Part shown: positions 1 through 11,727 of the stretch, piece after piece | Position numbering within the stretch: the stretch's first letter is position 1 | Layout: every line of letters starts with the position of its first letter | Position numbers and translations under genes: made by a program | Notes under the pieces: generated by a model | What the model was told of the DNA's origin: nothing | The model's database searches: none | The model's input: the letters and a program-made list of their open reading frames with translations, nothing else | Origin: Apostichopus japonicus | Taxonomy: Eukaryota; Echinodermata; Holothuroidea; Aspidochirotida; Stichopodidae | NCBI RefSeq assembly: GCF_037975245.1 | Contig: NC_092574.1 | Coordinates: forward strand, 22,383,713 to 22,447,712 | Length of the DNA stretch: 64,000 nucleotides | Direction of reading: 5' to 3'

Positions 1-1990
1 CAAAGGTACCTTCTTATCATAAATGTCAATAGGTTGACCACGTGTGACCTTTATGTGCGAAGTTATATGGGGTCAAAGTTTTGCGGTCGGAGTTAGGATG
101 GTTATACAGACTTGTCGTTTTGTTTTTTTGGAATCAGGAGATGAAACTACATCAGAAACCAAGGTCAAAGGTCACATTAGAAAAATGTGCTTATTTTGGG
201 AGGAAACGAGCAAAAAAGAAAATGTTTGGTTAGATTTGGATATCAAAGGTACCTTCCGATCAAAAATGTCAATTGGTTGACATTTTTGTGTGACCTTCGT
301 GTGTGAAGTTATACGAGGTCAAAGTTAATTTTCAGACGTTTAATGCAAGAACTCCCAGTTCCAAGGTGTGACATGGTTGATATTTTTGGACAAGTTGCAA
401 ATGGTATAGGGGAATATTTTCAAACTTAACGGTCATGTGATCCGAGGTCACCAAAGGTCAATTAATGTTAAAAAACTAGTATTTTGGGGATAGAAAATGG
501 GCAAAGAAAAAATGTTTGAATTTGTATAGTTTGATGCTCTAATTTAGGTCACATCAATCAAAAATGTCAATAAGTTGACCCAAGGTGACCTTTGTATGTT
601 AAGTTATATGAGGTCAAAGTTAATTTTCAGACATTTAGTGTAATAACTCCCAGTGCCAAGGTGTTACACAGTTGATTTTTTGAGACAAGTTGCAAATGGT
701 ATAGGGGAATATTTTCAAACTTAACGGTCATGTGATCCGATGTCACCAAAGGTCAATTAATGATAAAAAACTAGTATTATTGCGATAACTTGAGAACAAA
801 CTGTCCGTTAGGGTTGGGAGTTGCTTCAATGTAATCCAATTGTCGACCCCCATCTGGGTGACCCTTGACCTCAATTTGACCTCTGGTGACCTTTTCGTGT
901 TTTGTGGATTTTTACAGTTAAGATGCTATTTTCAGATGTTAAAGGTACCTTCTGATCATAAATGTCAATGGGTTGACCCCCGTGTGACCTTCGTGTGCGA
1001 AGTTATATGAGGTCCAAGTTAATTTTCACACATTTAATGCAATAACTCCCAGTTCCAAGGTGTGACAAGGTTGATATTTTTGGAGTAGTTGCAAATGGTA
1101 TAGGGGAATATTTTCAAACTTACAGTCATGTGATACAAGGTCACCAAAGGTCAATTAATGATAAAAAAAACTAGTATTTTTGCGATAACCTGAGAACAAA
1201 TTGTCCGTTAGTGTTGGGAGTTGCTTCAATGTAATCCAATTGTCGACCCCCATCTGGGTGACCATAGACCTCAATTTGACCTTTGGTGACCTTTTCGTGT
1301 TTTGTGGATTTTTACAGTTTCGATGCTATTTTCAGATGTTAAAGGTACCTTCTGATCATAAGTGTCAATGGATTGACCCCCATTTGACCTTCGTGTGCGA
1401 AGTTATATGAGGTCCAAGTTAATTTTCACACATTTAATGCAATAACTCCCAGTGCCAAGGTGTGACAAGGTTGATTTTTTTGGACAAGTTGCAAATGGTA
1501 TAGGGGAATATTTTCAAACTTAACGGTCATGTGATCCAACGTCACCAAAGGTCAGCTAATGTTAAAAAAGTAGTATTATGGGGGAGAAAATGGGCAAAGA
1601 AAAATGTTTGAATTTTTACAGTCATGCTCTATTTAGGTCTCACCGATCAAAAATGTCAATTGGTTGACCTCCGATGACCTTTGTGGGTGAAGTTATGTAT
1701 ACAAGATCAAAGTTAATTTTTAGACATTTAATGCAATTAAATCTCAATGCCAAGGTGTGACATGGTTGATATTTTGGGACAAGTTGTGAATGGGGTGGTG
1801 GAACATTTTGAAACTTAAAGGTCATGTCATCTGAGGTCACCAATGTTATCATATCTGTTGACACGCTTGTAGGTCTCTTATATTTCTTACATTTTCGACG
1901 CCATATTTAGATCTCAAAAGTGCCTTTTGATCAAAAATCCGATCACATTTTGTGATCACAAAAGTGTTGGCTATAGTGTTGGTTACTTTA
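1..1990. repeat. Degenerate satellite-like tandem array, units about 300-400 bp
   Basis: The same block recurs about six times (starts near 1, 244, 545, 942, 1340 and 1630). Each copy begins with a GGTACCTTCTGATCA-like segment followed by a TTGACC/TGTGACCTT segment, then an ATAACTCCCAGT segment, then GGTCATGTGATCC and a GGTCACCAAAGGTCAA segment. Copies from 942 and 1340 are nearly identical over about 400 bp; the others are more diverged or shortened. AGGTCA/TGACCT hexamers are very frequent. The short open frames here (44-280, 1201-1410, 1640-1864) do not show coding character and follow the repeat. No gene is supported. Confidence 0.8.
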
Positions 1991-2129
1991 TGGGAACATG
2001 TAGGACCACAATTACTTGGACTATTTGAGCCCAATCTTGCTTGATAATATTATGTGTATTGTCATATACCCCAAGCAAGGAACCACAGTGCCATTGGGCT
2101 CTTGTTTTCGAAACAGTTTCCGGTTTTAC

Positions 2130-3646
2130 TTGGAATTTTTTGTTATTGCCTGTCCTCCAAGGTTACTAATATACACACCCGGTCTTTGGGATCAAAGGGG
2201 CTTCGTTGATATCGTGTATATGGTGTTGTTCGGTTATATTTGGTATTCTTTCTCAGTAAAATGTATTCACACAAGAATGGAAACGAAACAGTTACTTTGT
2301 CAGTTTTAACTAAAGTCAATTGGTAAAAGACATAAAATGGAGAAACAAATGTGTAACATTTCACTCGTTTGTTCTTCTCCTGGGAACTCCAAACTGAAAT
2401 TAAAAACAATACCAAAGTAAGAATACTGAACACATTTCTGAACCATGCAAACATCAAAAAGTCGCGTTGACATTTCAGTGTGTTAACACAACAAATAAAG
2501 ATCATAAATGATGTAACGGTGCTCTTAAACTCTCCCTTTTCGTCGCGTTTATACGCCAAGGTTACCACCTGAATATCTAATTAAGGAAGGATTGAGAAAC
2601 TGTTCAACAAATTCTATTTCAATGATATCAAATCGTTAAATATGTACTTTGTATTAACCAATTTACTGCAATTAAGCCCCTCTTACCCCGCACCCTCCAC
2701 TGGGTGACCCCCCCCCCCCCAAAGATCTGGTTGGTGTGATTGTATCACTTACTGGATGTAACCAATACTGATTACCTCTGGCCATACCTCTGTCTCTATC
2801 TCTCCGTTGATATGTTTATATTTAGACACCGGTTACAACTCCTTCGTTAATCGTCTCCTTTATAATATCAAGCATAATTCAGAATAACACTTATGAACAA
2901 CTGTACAATATAGGACTATATAAAAGCACTTCTTTTCTTCCAAATGAACGTATTTTGTGTGATTTCAGTGATGAAATGAACATGTATAAAAGTTGCATGT
3001 AAGGTGTTTAAATTGAGACGTAATACTTTAAATTGATATTAGCGTCCACTTTACTTGTGACAAGTCTCCATTGCTATAGATTTCTATAGATTATCCTTAA
3101 ATAAACTATCGAATTTCTTCAAACAAACTGTTACAAACATTCACGAACATTATGTTTACGCACAACGTCTACTTCCTCTTAAATTAATTCCCACTAAGAC
3201 AGCAACATTGACGTAGTAACTAGAGAATTAAGATAATATGCGTAACCAAACTCAGTTCTTTTCTAAACAGTGATTTTGTTAGAAAGCATGTATAGGAATA
3301 TAACTAGGAATATAACGCGGTTTGTAAGATATGTATGTTTTCAGAATCCTCCAGTCCAATTTTGAACCTGAACATTTCTATGGATTCAGCTATCACTAAA
3401 ACTCCATTGACCAACAATTATGAAATCCTCCCATTCATCGATTAGGCACAATATAGCTTTCAGCCAAAGCGACGGTATAGATTATAGGCCAGGTATTGCT
3501 TTCTTTATCTACACAAGGCTGCACAGAGAGAAATTTGGCAATTATATGCCAACAATCGCTTCATGCGTTGTTGTATGCGTCTAACCAATAACCGGCTCTG
3601 GTTGTTCAAGCTCCACCCAAAGTTTGATTCTAAATGGTGTACTGGT
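2130..3646. repeat. Segmental-duplication block upstream of gene copy 1
   Basis: This stretch is collinear with about 17480-18860 and about 29110-30535, upstream of or within copies 2 and 3. Shared landmarks include the CACACCCGGTCTTTG-type segment, the ACAGTTACTTTGT segment, TGGATGTAACCAATACT, the GACACCGGTTACAACTCC segment and the GGCTGCACAGAAAGAAA-like segment. No exon is visible in it. It is probably the ancestral 5' flank of the proximal first exon. The open frames at 2016-2309 and 2143-2568 overlap on opposite strands and are not conserved as reading frames in the other copies. Confidence 0.75.
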
Positions 3647-3647
3647 C

Positions 3648-3654
3648 TAAAAAA
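3648..3654 (+). promoter_or_regulatory. Damaged TATA box of gene copy 1
   Basis: The intact copies have TATAAAA beginning exactly 63 nt before the ATG. At the same distance copy 1 reads TAAAAAA, a single T-to-A change in an otherwise conserved flank (CTGGTC before, GG and TGGGCCCTGCC after). A weakened core promoter is inferred; other promoter elements could compensate. Confidence 0.6.
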
Positions 3655-3710
3655 GGTTGGTGGGCCCTGCCAGAAACATCATTAATCCGGACTTACTTGA
3701 CCCTGACAGT

Positions 3711-4591
3711 ATGAATCGGTCTTTTATTATAGCTGTTGTGGTCGTTAGTTGCCAGGCGTCAACATTTGTAAACGCACCGAGGTGAAAGGGTTGCTCTTAG
3801 TAAGTAGTTGTACTATTAATCGATTATCTTAAGTCATTCCCTACACAGTGCTTTGACCGACAAAACCTAACTGTGATATCATAAAATCAAGTTTAAGTTT
3901 AATTAGACAATAACTCGTTTATAATCGGCACATATTCATCATAATATACCACACAACCTAATCATTATAATTGTGCCTGCTTTCAATTAACACTATATAT
4001 ATATTCATATGTAACTCAACCTTGTGAATTTAACCTTTTTATTCTCTTGTCTTACCAAGCCCGAACTGGAAATGTGACTGCAAAGTAGTCTACAGCTGTG
4101 ATGGTAGCAACAAATTTCCAGATGACTTCAGTGACAAATCTATCGCTGGAGAGGTAAAAAATTTGGCCCCTGAAGACTACCAACTGAGGATTCCAGGGAA
4201 AAGATGGCGACGAGAGATCTGGAGTCAAGAAGAGTTTTGTAAAAGGGAATGTCATGATCGATTGAACGCGTTCTTGTGCCTTAAAGGTGACGGTACACCT
4301 TCAGATTACTCTGACGCAGCCCTTTGTCTTAAGCTTCTTGCCATTAAAGATCCGGGTCCGTTTTTGCAAGCTGGTACTGATGAGCCATGCTGCGAGATAT
4401 ACCTACAGTGGGGTCTCAATTGGTGTCCCGACAAGTGGTACAGTCTCGTACAAACCATTCGGTGTTTCACTCGACCGATCGATGTCATTCCCGGCAATTC
4501 GTTTGTGTTTGGAGTAGAGAGTGGTGAAGACTGTACAGCAGGAACAGATGCTTACAACTGGTGTCCTGATGATCCTGCATGTGGTCCTTAA
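3711..4591 (+). pseudogene. Secreted Cys-rich family, copy 1: exon 1 carries an in-frame stop
   Basis: Exon 1 (3711-3799) encodes a signal peptide beginning MNRSFIIAVVVVSCQAST; the donor is GTAAGT at 3800. The intron is 260 bp; exon 2 runs 4060-4591 and is fully open for 176 codons, ending in TAA. In exon 1, codon 25 is TGA (3783-3785) where the sister copies have GGA, and the TATA box is damaged, so the gene may be dead. However, the change lies in AG|GTGAAAG, a potential new donor 18 nt upstream in the same phase. Its use would skip the stop and six codons and give about 200 residues. Exon 2 has the WKCDC start, the KRWRR basic motif, an adjacent CC pair and GLNWCPDKWY, like copies 2 and 3, but its last third differs from both. 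Function unknown. Residue identity is high and exon 2 has no stops, so inactivation, if real, is recent. Confidence 0.7.
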
Positions 4592-4776
4592 ACCGGATAT
4601 TGTCATGCAACTAGCATCATTATCATTGTATTGTGGTAAACAATAACCGTTCTTGTATGCTTTAAGCTAACATGGTTTTCTTTCTTGGGTACGGTACATT
4701 ATTATGGTTTTCCCCTTCTTAATGATTGATACAGTGTTACACACAGAAGTGAACAATTCTGAGGGAATCTAGAGGG

Positions 4777-4935
4777 ACAAGTCGGAAGGAACGGTTCGGT
4801 GTTGCACACGTGGCGTTAATACTTATGGTAGATCGACTGATATAGCAGACTTCGCACGTACGTGTTTAGTGTTGAGGGTAGTTGTGAAACGTTCCCGACC
4901 GGTAGTTTCACGTGGTGTAGCGGCGAAACTATATA
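4777..4935 (+). pseudogene. Relic of the 3' half of exon 2 of the same family
   Basis: Segments such as GGTTCGGTGTT, CTTCGCACGT, TTTAGTGTTGAGGGTAGTTGTG and TTTCACGTGGTGTAG match, in order, the end of exon 2 of copies 2 and 3 (GTTCGGTGTTT, CTTCGCACGTTTTTAGTGTAGAGGGTGG, ACGTGGTGTGATAG, each quoted here only in part). The reading frame is lost. It lies about 190 bp after the stop of copy 1, which suggests an older tandem partner that decayed. The call rests on eye alignment only. Confidence 0.55.
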
Positions 4936-6290
4936 TAGTTAGTGACATATGTTCGAGCAAACTAGGTATATATTTATGCCAGACACAAGTATAATTATCA
5001 TCTTTAAAGGGTCAAATAATTCATTTTCAATTCTTTTCTCGCATAAACTAAATTTAAAAGGAATGAGGGTTTTTCTTGTGTAATCTAAGTGATCTAGGAT
5101 AATCTAGTTTTATCTTTGTGGGTACATGATACAATGTTTAAAGGCGATAACCACAATTTTGAAGTATAACTATATAAAATGTTATTGGATTAAATGTCGT
5201 GTGCGAATTGAAGTCTTTGCACATTGAAGTGGTGATTAAAAGCATTTGATTTCTAGTTGGAAATTGCAGCGTCAGCAAGTGACTGTCTTATTACCAACAG
5301 AGTGTACAATTTTGAGCATAACGTTTGCTGATGATGCTGTTGCTGAAATTTTGTCCACTAATGATGTATTCTACGTAATATCTGACAAGTCGAAATTTTT
5401 ATAAAAGTAAAACAAAACAAACAAGAAATTACGAAAAAACTTCCGAAAAATGCACTTTACAAGAGTTGCATTTCCAAATGTTGCATTTATAAAAGTTGGT
5501 AACGGAAACCCGCCAGAGTTTTCAGGGATTTAACCGATTGTAACTAACTAAACAGCTTTTTACTCTAGATGGTAGAGACGAGCTATGGTGTGATCTGTGA
5601 GTTAAATTGACATGGAGTGACCTCCGTGTGCTATAACTCCAATTATGAAAAGGAAAATTAGTTTTGGGACGTTCAAAGCGAATTTTTCAATTCCGATGTA
5701 ACAGTTTAACGGCGTTGATAGATTGGCAGACGTTCCAAGAGGATTTTTTTTGTGTATAATTCTGACTGGTTTTGGGGATATTAGATAATCATATTGTGTC
5801 AAAGTAAAGAATGTCCCGGAAAATGTGATAGTTTTCAATCTTCAATTATACTGTTAGAGTTGTTTTCCCTTCTAAGATGTGACACAAGTAAAATAAGCTT
5901 CTTAATTAATTGACTTTATCACTGGTGGAGGAGAAACAGGTGTACAAGTCAATTGCTTGTTGCAATTTGCGACAGTTGTTGCAAACTTCTGGAAAAGATT
6001 TATACATCAAGAATGGAGAGTTACTTTAAAGTTATTCACTCTTTATGAGATCAATGGAGTACCTTTAAGTTATAATGGAAAACATTGATGTTGACATGAT
6101 GCTTGGAGATATGGTGATTGTAACACAAGATGGAATTTAAGTTCTGCTCTTTAGTTATCTACAGAATTCTGCAATTAAAAGACTGCACATAACACCGTAC
6201 TGAAATGGGTTTTTCTTCTTCTTCTTCTTTAAATACTTGTCCAACATTAACATTACTTGTTTTCTATATTTAAGGCGAAACAACAGTACC
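4936..6290. other. No gene seen; unique-looking AT-rich DNA
   Basis: No splice-bounded coding exon, RNA gene or clear repeat was seen. A short TTC run sits near 6211-6228. The minus-strand open frame at 5602-5838 lacks any recognisable motif and is likely chance. Confidence 0.5.
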
Positions 6291-6460
6291 GATATATATA
6301 TATATATATGTCTAATAGAAAACGTAATGAGAAGGAAAATCCAGAACAGTGAAAAAACGTCCAGCCTCCACCGGGATTCGAACCCGGGCCTCCCGCTTTG
6401 TACGTGGACACCCTAATCAACTAGGCCATGGACGCTGATTGTATGTCCAGAGGTTCGAAA
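6291..6460 (-). mobile_element. tRNA-derived SINE with TA tail
   Basis: On the minus strand a tRNA-like head contains an A-box-like TGGCCTAGTTGATTAGGG (about 6412-6429) and a perfect B box GGTTCGAATCC (rc of 6374-6384). The acceptor-like ends AGCGTCC and GGAGGCT pair with one mismatch. The anticodon arm does not fold into a canonical stem, so it is not a working tRNA. A short body follows, then a (TA)n run at 6292-6309, the usual SINE order of head, body and simple tail. Confidence 0.65.
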
Positions 6461-6537
6461 CCGGTAAGGAAGGTCGTAATTCCACTGTAGGCGTTGTCAC
6501 CTGTATCGAACAATACTAGTTCTGTTTTTGGTGACAT

Positions 6538-6603
6538 ATTTTGCCTTACTCTAGAGATCAAACATGATGCTAACCAACTCGAAAATCATTTGTGAATCCT
6601 AAA

Positions 6604-6639
<36 letters not shown>

Positions 6640-6645
6640 ATGCTG
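6538..6645. repeat. Dispersed repeat fragment next to TA/TG microsatellite
   Basis: About 63 bp (6538-6600, containing TTTGCCTTAC-like, AGAGATCAA, ATGATGCTAACCAACT and CATTTGTGAATCCTAA) recurs at 48745-48808. Here it is followed by (TA)n(TG)n at 6603-6640. Confidence 0.6.
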
Positions 6646-9600
6646 GTGGGTTTAAATTCGTCGATAGTTTCGTGAGTTCGTCGCCGTCGCTTCTACTCCT
6701 CACCCCTCCCTTTCACCACTTAAACATTTTCTTGCCGATTCTTGTCAACGTCTCTGACAGTAATGATCAATGAGAAATTGCAATAATATCTATAAAGAGT
6801 GTACAACCCCAAATGGATCAATTAAACACAAGAAATCACAAAAAGAGATGGCATCGAATAAAAATAAAGCCAGGAAGAGAGACCTATTCTTTGTTTCAAC
6901 AAATTTCCACCTTTAAGTTTGACATATTCATTTCAATGAAATGAGCAATGATATTCTAACAAAGCCATCCTTGATATAAAAACAGATGTAGGCGTTAATC
7001 ACCTGAGCATCAAGGAATTATTATATGGTATTGATGTAAATATATTGTGGTCATTATTCAAAAAAGTATTAATAACATAAACTACTTCTTCATCACATTC
7101 AACCTGTCACTACCGGTAACTATATACATATCAAAGTAATAGGCATGTTTTAATAGGACCAAAAACTACTTTCTAATAGATGTCGTTATTCAGAAATGAA
7201 TGAGTATTCCTAGTTCAGCCTCAATCTCCCCCATGTTTGCTACTATATAAAGGGATATATTCATATCGTTACAAAAGACGATAAAATTGAGTCAAGTAAA
7301 CAATTTGTTTTAAATTGTTAAACATCACCTATGGGTTCCAACTTTTTTGTTAACATACTCATAATCAATATTAGTAAACCAAATTCTTAGAAAACCTACT
7401 ATAACCCATTAAAAAAGGACCCCGACAAAATTGACATTTTGACAAAATTTTTGACATTGACAAAATTTTGACATTGACAAAATTGACAATTTGGGTAGTC
7501 ACGGGATATGTAATTCTGGAATGTCTGAAAACAGAGATTGACCCAAAGGAGCCTCTGGTCATCGCGTGACGTCATACTTGTAAACGCGAAAATCAAACCC
7601 TGACCTGTTTATACAGATAGCTAACAATTGTACTGTACTTGACTTCCAATTTCGAATGTTTGAATAGCTAGCTAAAAAAGAGAACACATGAAGGAAAATA
7701 ACTAGGTTTAAGACAATTTTAAGGTGAAAATTTAAGTATTTCTCCTTAAAAAATTGTCATTGTAAAATTACCACTCAAGTGGAGGCATCGTTTATATAGC
7801 AGATGTACGTACGGTAAAATATACTATAAACCAGGCAAGCAGCTTGCTGATTCCGTGATACAATTTGATTGCAAGATACCGCAAAATGAACAGAAAAATA
7901 GACCTTAAAGATGCCTCGTGAGTGATATGTCACGGGAAAATGGTTTACGTTACTATCAACGAACTGAAAAAAAAAACTAATCATAAACGAACAACTACGA
8001 GGAGACGCGGAATCGACCATGGTAGGATACATGACTAAGCTTCAGCTGAACAGAGCGCTTACTCGTTTTAATATCTAAAGTACAACAAAGAAATATTATC
8101 TTGGTAGTAAATCAACTCCAGATCCACGTTTTTCGTTCTACCCTGGGCGAAATACTACCGTGACTCTGTGTTATTCCATAGAGTTAGGCCAGCTGAAACA
8201 CGCCTTGACCAGTAACATTCCACTATGTACACAATCACAAATGACAGTCACTAACGAAGTAAACAAAACGTCAGATCGCTATAGTACCGTTTTTATTCTA
8301 CTGCTTGGACCATGCAGATGTCGGTGTCACAGTACAGAGTGTCTCCCTGTTCAAAGTGTCCGGGGGACACTCTGTACCAGCACATTTAGTCCGGCCGGAC
8401 ACTATCTGCTGAAAATGTGCCTCCCCCCACCTTTACAGCAAATATAGTCCGGCCGGACGAAATGTCCTGGTACAAAATGTCCGCAAATACTTCATAGTAT
8501 ATTTTTTTCCCGCGCAAATAATCTTGGCAATTCGCCATTCAAAAGGCAACTATTCATTATATCAATCATTAAAACAGATGCATACATAGTTTTATGTTAC
8601 AGGAAATAAATGAGAAAAAGGAAGAAAGATTAACAAATCTTCCATCTGTTAAAGATGTTATCATGTTTTTGTTGTAATTACTATTTTTGTATCCTCCGTA
8701 TATGTTGCATTTTGTATTCGGCCACTACATTGCGTTCATAGTCATCTTTACGAAGGGGGGATATCGGGTCAAACTAATTACCTCCTCAACGGAGGGCCGG
8801 TACGGGATAGAGCATGCAACAGCTACAACAAAAAATAATTGCAGAGGAAAAATATTACGAACTTAAAATAGTTCAAACTTCATTGTAGCCGTATTTCCTC
8901 AACACACAGTGGATAACATTTAGCAATAATGGTAATTGTACTTTGACGGTCTATGAGAATTGCCTAACCAACATGAAATTTCATCCGTGCATAACGCTCA
9001 TTATAGGACGGGATCCGAGGGTCTTTTTCAAGTTACACCCTAAACGAACTCGGCAATGTTGCGTACAACACTCAGGACCCTATACAGAATTGTTAGTGCA
9101 GGGAGAGGGGGGGGGAGTTGGGATGGTAATTTATCGATCTGTGTCCTGGGGAGGGGTCTTGTTAAGTCTGTGACACTATCTGTGATGAGCTCCAGGTAGC
9201 GTGAAATATTTTTTACTGTCTTACGCTTCCTTATTTTGTCTCACTCAACCGTCGAGTCAAGGTTTATTCTCTCTGCAAAAAGGTAAACGGCCATACCCCG
9301 CCCCCTGATCCCCTGTTCCCCTGCCCCCTAATCTCCGTGGCCATGCGTGAAGCAAATATTTATTTCCATAGACAAATGGCATTTGAAACCAGGCAATTCC
9401 AGGGATAAAGGTGCGCTGTTTCTAATTATGACATTTTTCTTAATGGAAAAGTGGTTCAAATAAGAACAGATATGTAATAAGTCTTCACGCTTTACATCCC
9501 CATAAAAAATGGCACGGTGTCTTTTCCTAACAATAGCAATGCTTTTCGAAAAGGGCAGCAATACTTGTATTCTATCAACAATGTCAGCCACTACCTCCCT

Positions 9601-11727
9601 CCCCCACAAACACCTCTACTGATTAATTTATCATCAATTTACAGCCAATACGTTCAGTTTGTTTGGTAACACGATATCTTCTTCAAAAAAGCCGCCAACA
9701 AAGACCAAAAAAAGGAGCAACAAATAGGACAGAGAAGGTTGAAATATGCTAGATTTTTTTATGTACGCCATTTAAATACGTCATTCTTGTAGAGATAAGT
9801 TTGTTCAAAGAAAGATAATTTGTTTAAAGAAAGATAATGAAGTAAGATCAACACATGAAATTACATGATAGAAACAAACATAATATTCTGAATCTATATC
9901 AGCTTGGGCAGAGAGTGAAAAATTGATTATACATGGGATAATTCATGAGGAAATTGAAATGGAATGATGACTATCGCTTTATAGCTCTGAGGCAACTTAA
10001 GATAATCGATGCTTTCTAGAACATCCTTAAAGCAGGGAGGTTTAACTTAATTAGAATGAGATAGATTATACGGTCACTCTTCATCAAACAATATGTACTT
10101 GAAAACCCTCATAATCCACATTAAGAACATCCTCTTAGGAGTATGGTAAAGACCTCAATAAGACCATGCTGAAGTTTTCCTATGGAATTCACTCCTTGAA
10201 CTGCTTTCCACACCCGGATAATCTGTAAACAGTAGGTTTACCTATAAAATGCTTTAATGTGTAACTTGATACCGCCAGAAGTTTAATCTTGATTATAAAT
10301 TACAAATAAAACGGATTCTAATGTATCCACGGGTTTGTCGTTAACAATTATACAGGACTCCAAAACACGAATAAAAAATACAAAAGGAAGCAGACTACGT
10401 TCGGTTATATTTTTTACTATAAAAAACTTATCTTGAACACAGTTTCCAGATTTAAAAAAAAAAACGTCTTTTCATTTGTTATTTAATGAAGTAATGAGTT
10501 GATACATAATTTCGAGCGCCAAATCGCGTCAAAATGTAAAATATATGGTTTTCCACCGAACGACTGGCATGTAAAGTCAATGGCCTGTCTTTGCTTAAAC
10601 GTGTAGCAGCCGACGAAATTTTCTTTCATGATATGTTAATCCCTCTAAATTGAACTAAGACCCATCAACACTTAATTTCAAGTAAAAGACAAGATTATTG
10701 TCGGCAACAAGTTAACTGCAAAGAAAATCGTCTAGACATGTCTTCTGGAGTCTTCTGTTAACTTCATTTAAAAACTCCCTCCCTTGGTCAGAGATGAGAA
10801 TATCAGTGCAACTGAATCTGTGCAAAATGCAAGTTGAAAGCAATATTATGAGTAGTGAATGCCACACTATAAGTCATACATAAATTAAATTATCATCTTG
10901 AAGGTTTATGTTTAAGCTCCAATACAACAACAAAAAATTAACATTCACCATGTTGGTTGAGTGTAGACTGTTAGTGTACAACTGAACTATGCTCAGGCAT
11001 TGAATTAATTTGATGATATTTTATAGTGACACCTACATGTTTATGTGCTTACTGGCTCAACTTGATTTATTGGATTGCGTATATCACACAGGTTACTACA
11101 AAAACTGAAAAGTTTTACCATTCAATTAAAAATCAGGCATTTATCATATTAGAGTGAGTTAGGTTATACTTGAAATTTGGTACCTATTGTTGCTCAATTA
11201 ATGTATGTGTGCAATGTCTGACTGTTTAATGCCAAGCAAACATTAATTGTCCTGAAATAAGGATCCATGGCATGGGGGTTCCGGCAAAACACCCTCTGTA
11301 TGACCCAAATGCAAATACAAAATTACGCTAGCTCACCAGTATAGTAAAATGTGCTATTATACATCAAGCATCAAGAGACCTCAAAATGCCTTATTTAGCC
11401 AAAGAAAACGGGACCCTCTCCCAGGTTTCAAATATCCCCTACCGATACACACACAAACACAATAGCAATTGTCCTCAAAGATCCTAACAGAGAAATGGTA
11501 CCAAAGCTCAGTTGATACATTATCACTCTTATCATGTTGAACAGCGATAAACAATAGGTGATGTCTAGCTGTGGAATGTGGATTTACTCATCATTTGTTT
11601 GAACAAATAAACTGCGTCTGCTTCAGTGAAACAGGTCCAGGCAAACTCTCTATTGGGCATGTGGACCAAATGAAGACAACTGTCTGGCTACATGCCACTT
11701 AAGTGTTATAAGCTGTGTATCAAATGT
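6646..11727. other. No gene supported; insertion separating unit 1 gene from its tail
   Basis: Five kilobases with no convincing exon. This stretch has no counterpart in units 2 and 3, so it is probably inserted or unit-specific DNA. Visible structure: short direct repeats of TGACATTGACAAAATT near 7430-7490; a hairpin-prone block at 8325-8460 (separate entry); a G-run near 9106; C-rich patches near 9296-9330. Open frames at 7775-8032, 8160-8447 and 9328-9609 show no recognisable protein. Confidence 0.45.
8325..8482. repeat. Hairpin-forming repeat with two GTCCGGCCGGAC palindromes
   Basis: The perfect 12-bp palindrome GTCCGGCCGGAC occurs near 8390 and 8449. Just upstream TACAGAGTGTC and GACACTCTGTA form a second inverted pair. 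The pattern resembles terminal or subterminal repeats of a small DNA element, but no full terminal pair or target duplication was found. Confidence 0.45.

Noticed and set aside
4163..4591. Single-exon gene starting at the TTG of the LAPxDYQL segment
   Set aside because: The frame is open further upstream to a good acceptor at 4059 and joins in phase to a signal-peptide exon. The TTG is an internal Leu codon. The same applies to 19617 and 31052.
6363..6440. Functional tRNA gene on the minus strand
   Set aside because: A and B boxes are good, but the anticodon stem does not pair and the acceptor has a mismatch. The following body and TA tail indicate a SINE.
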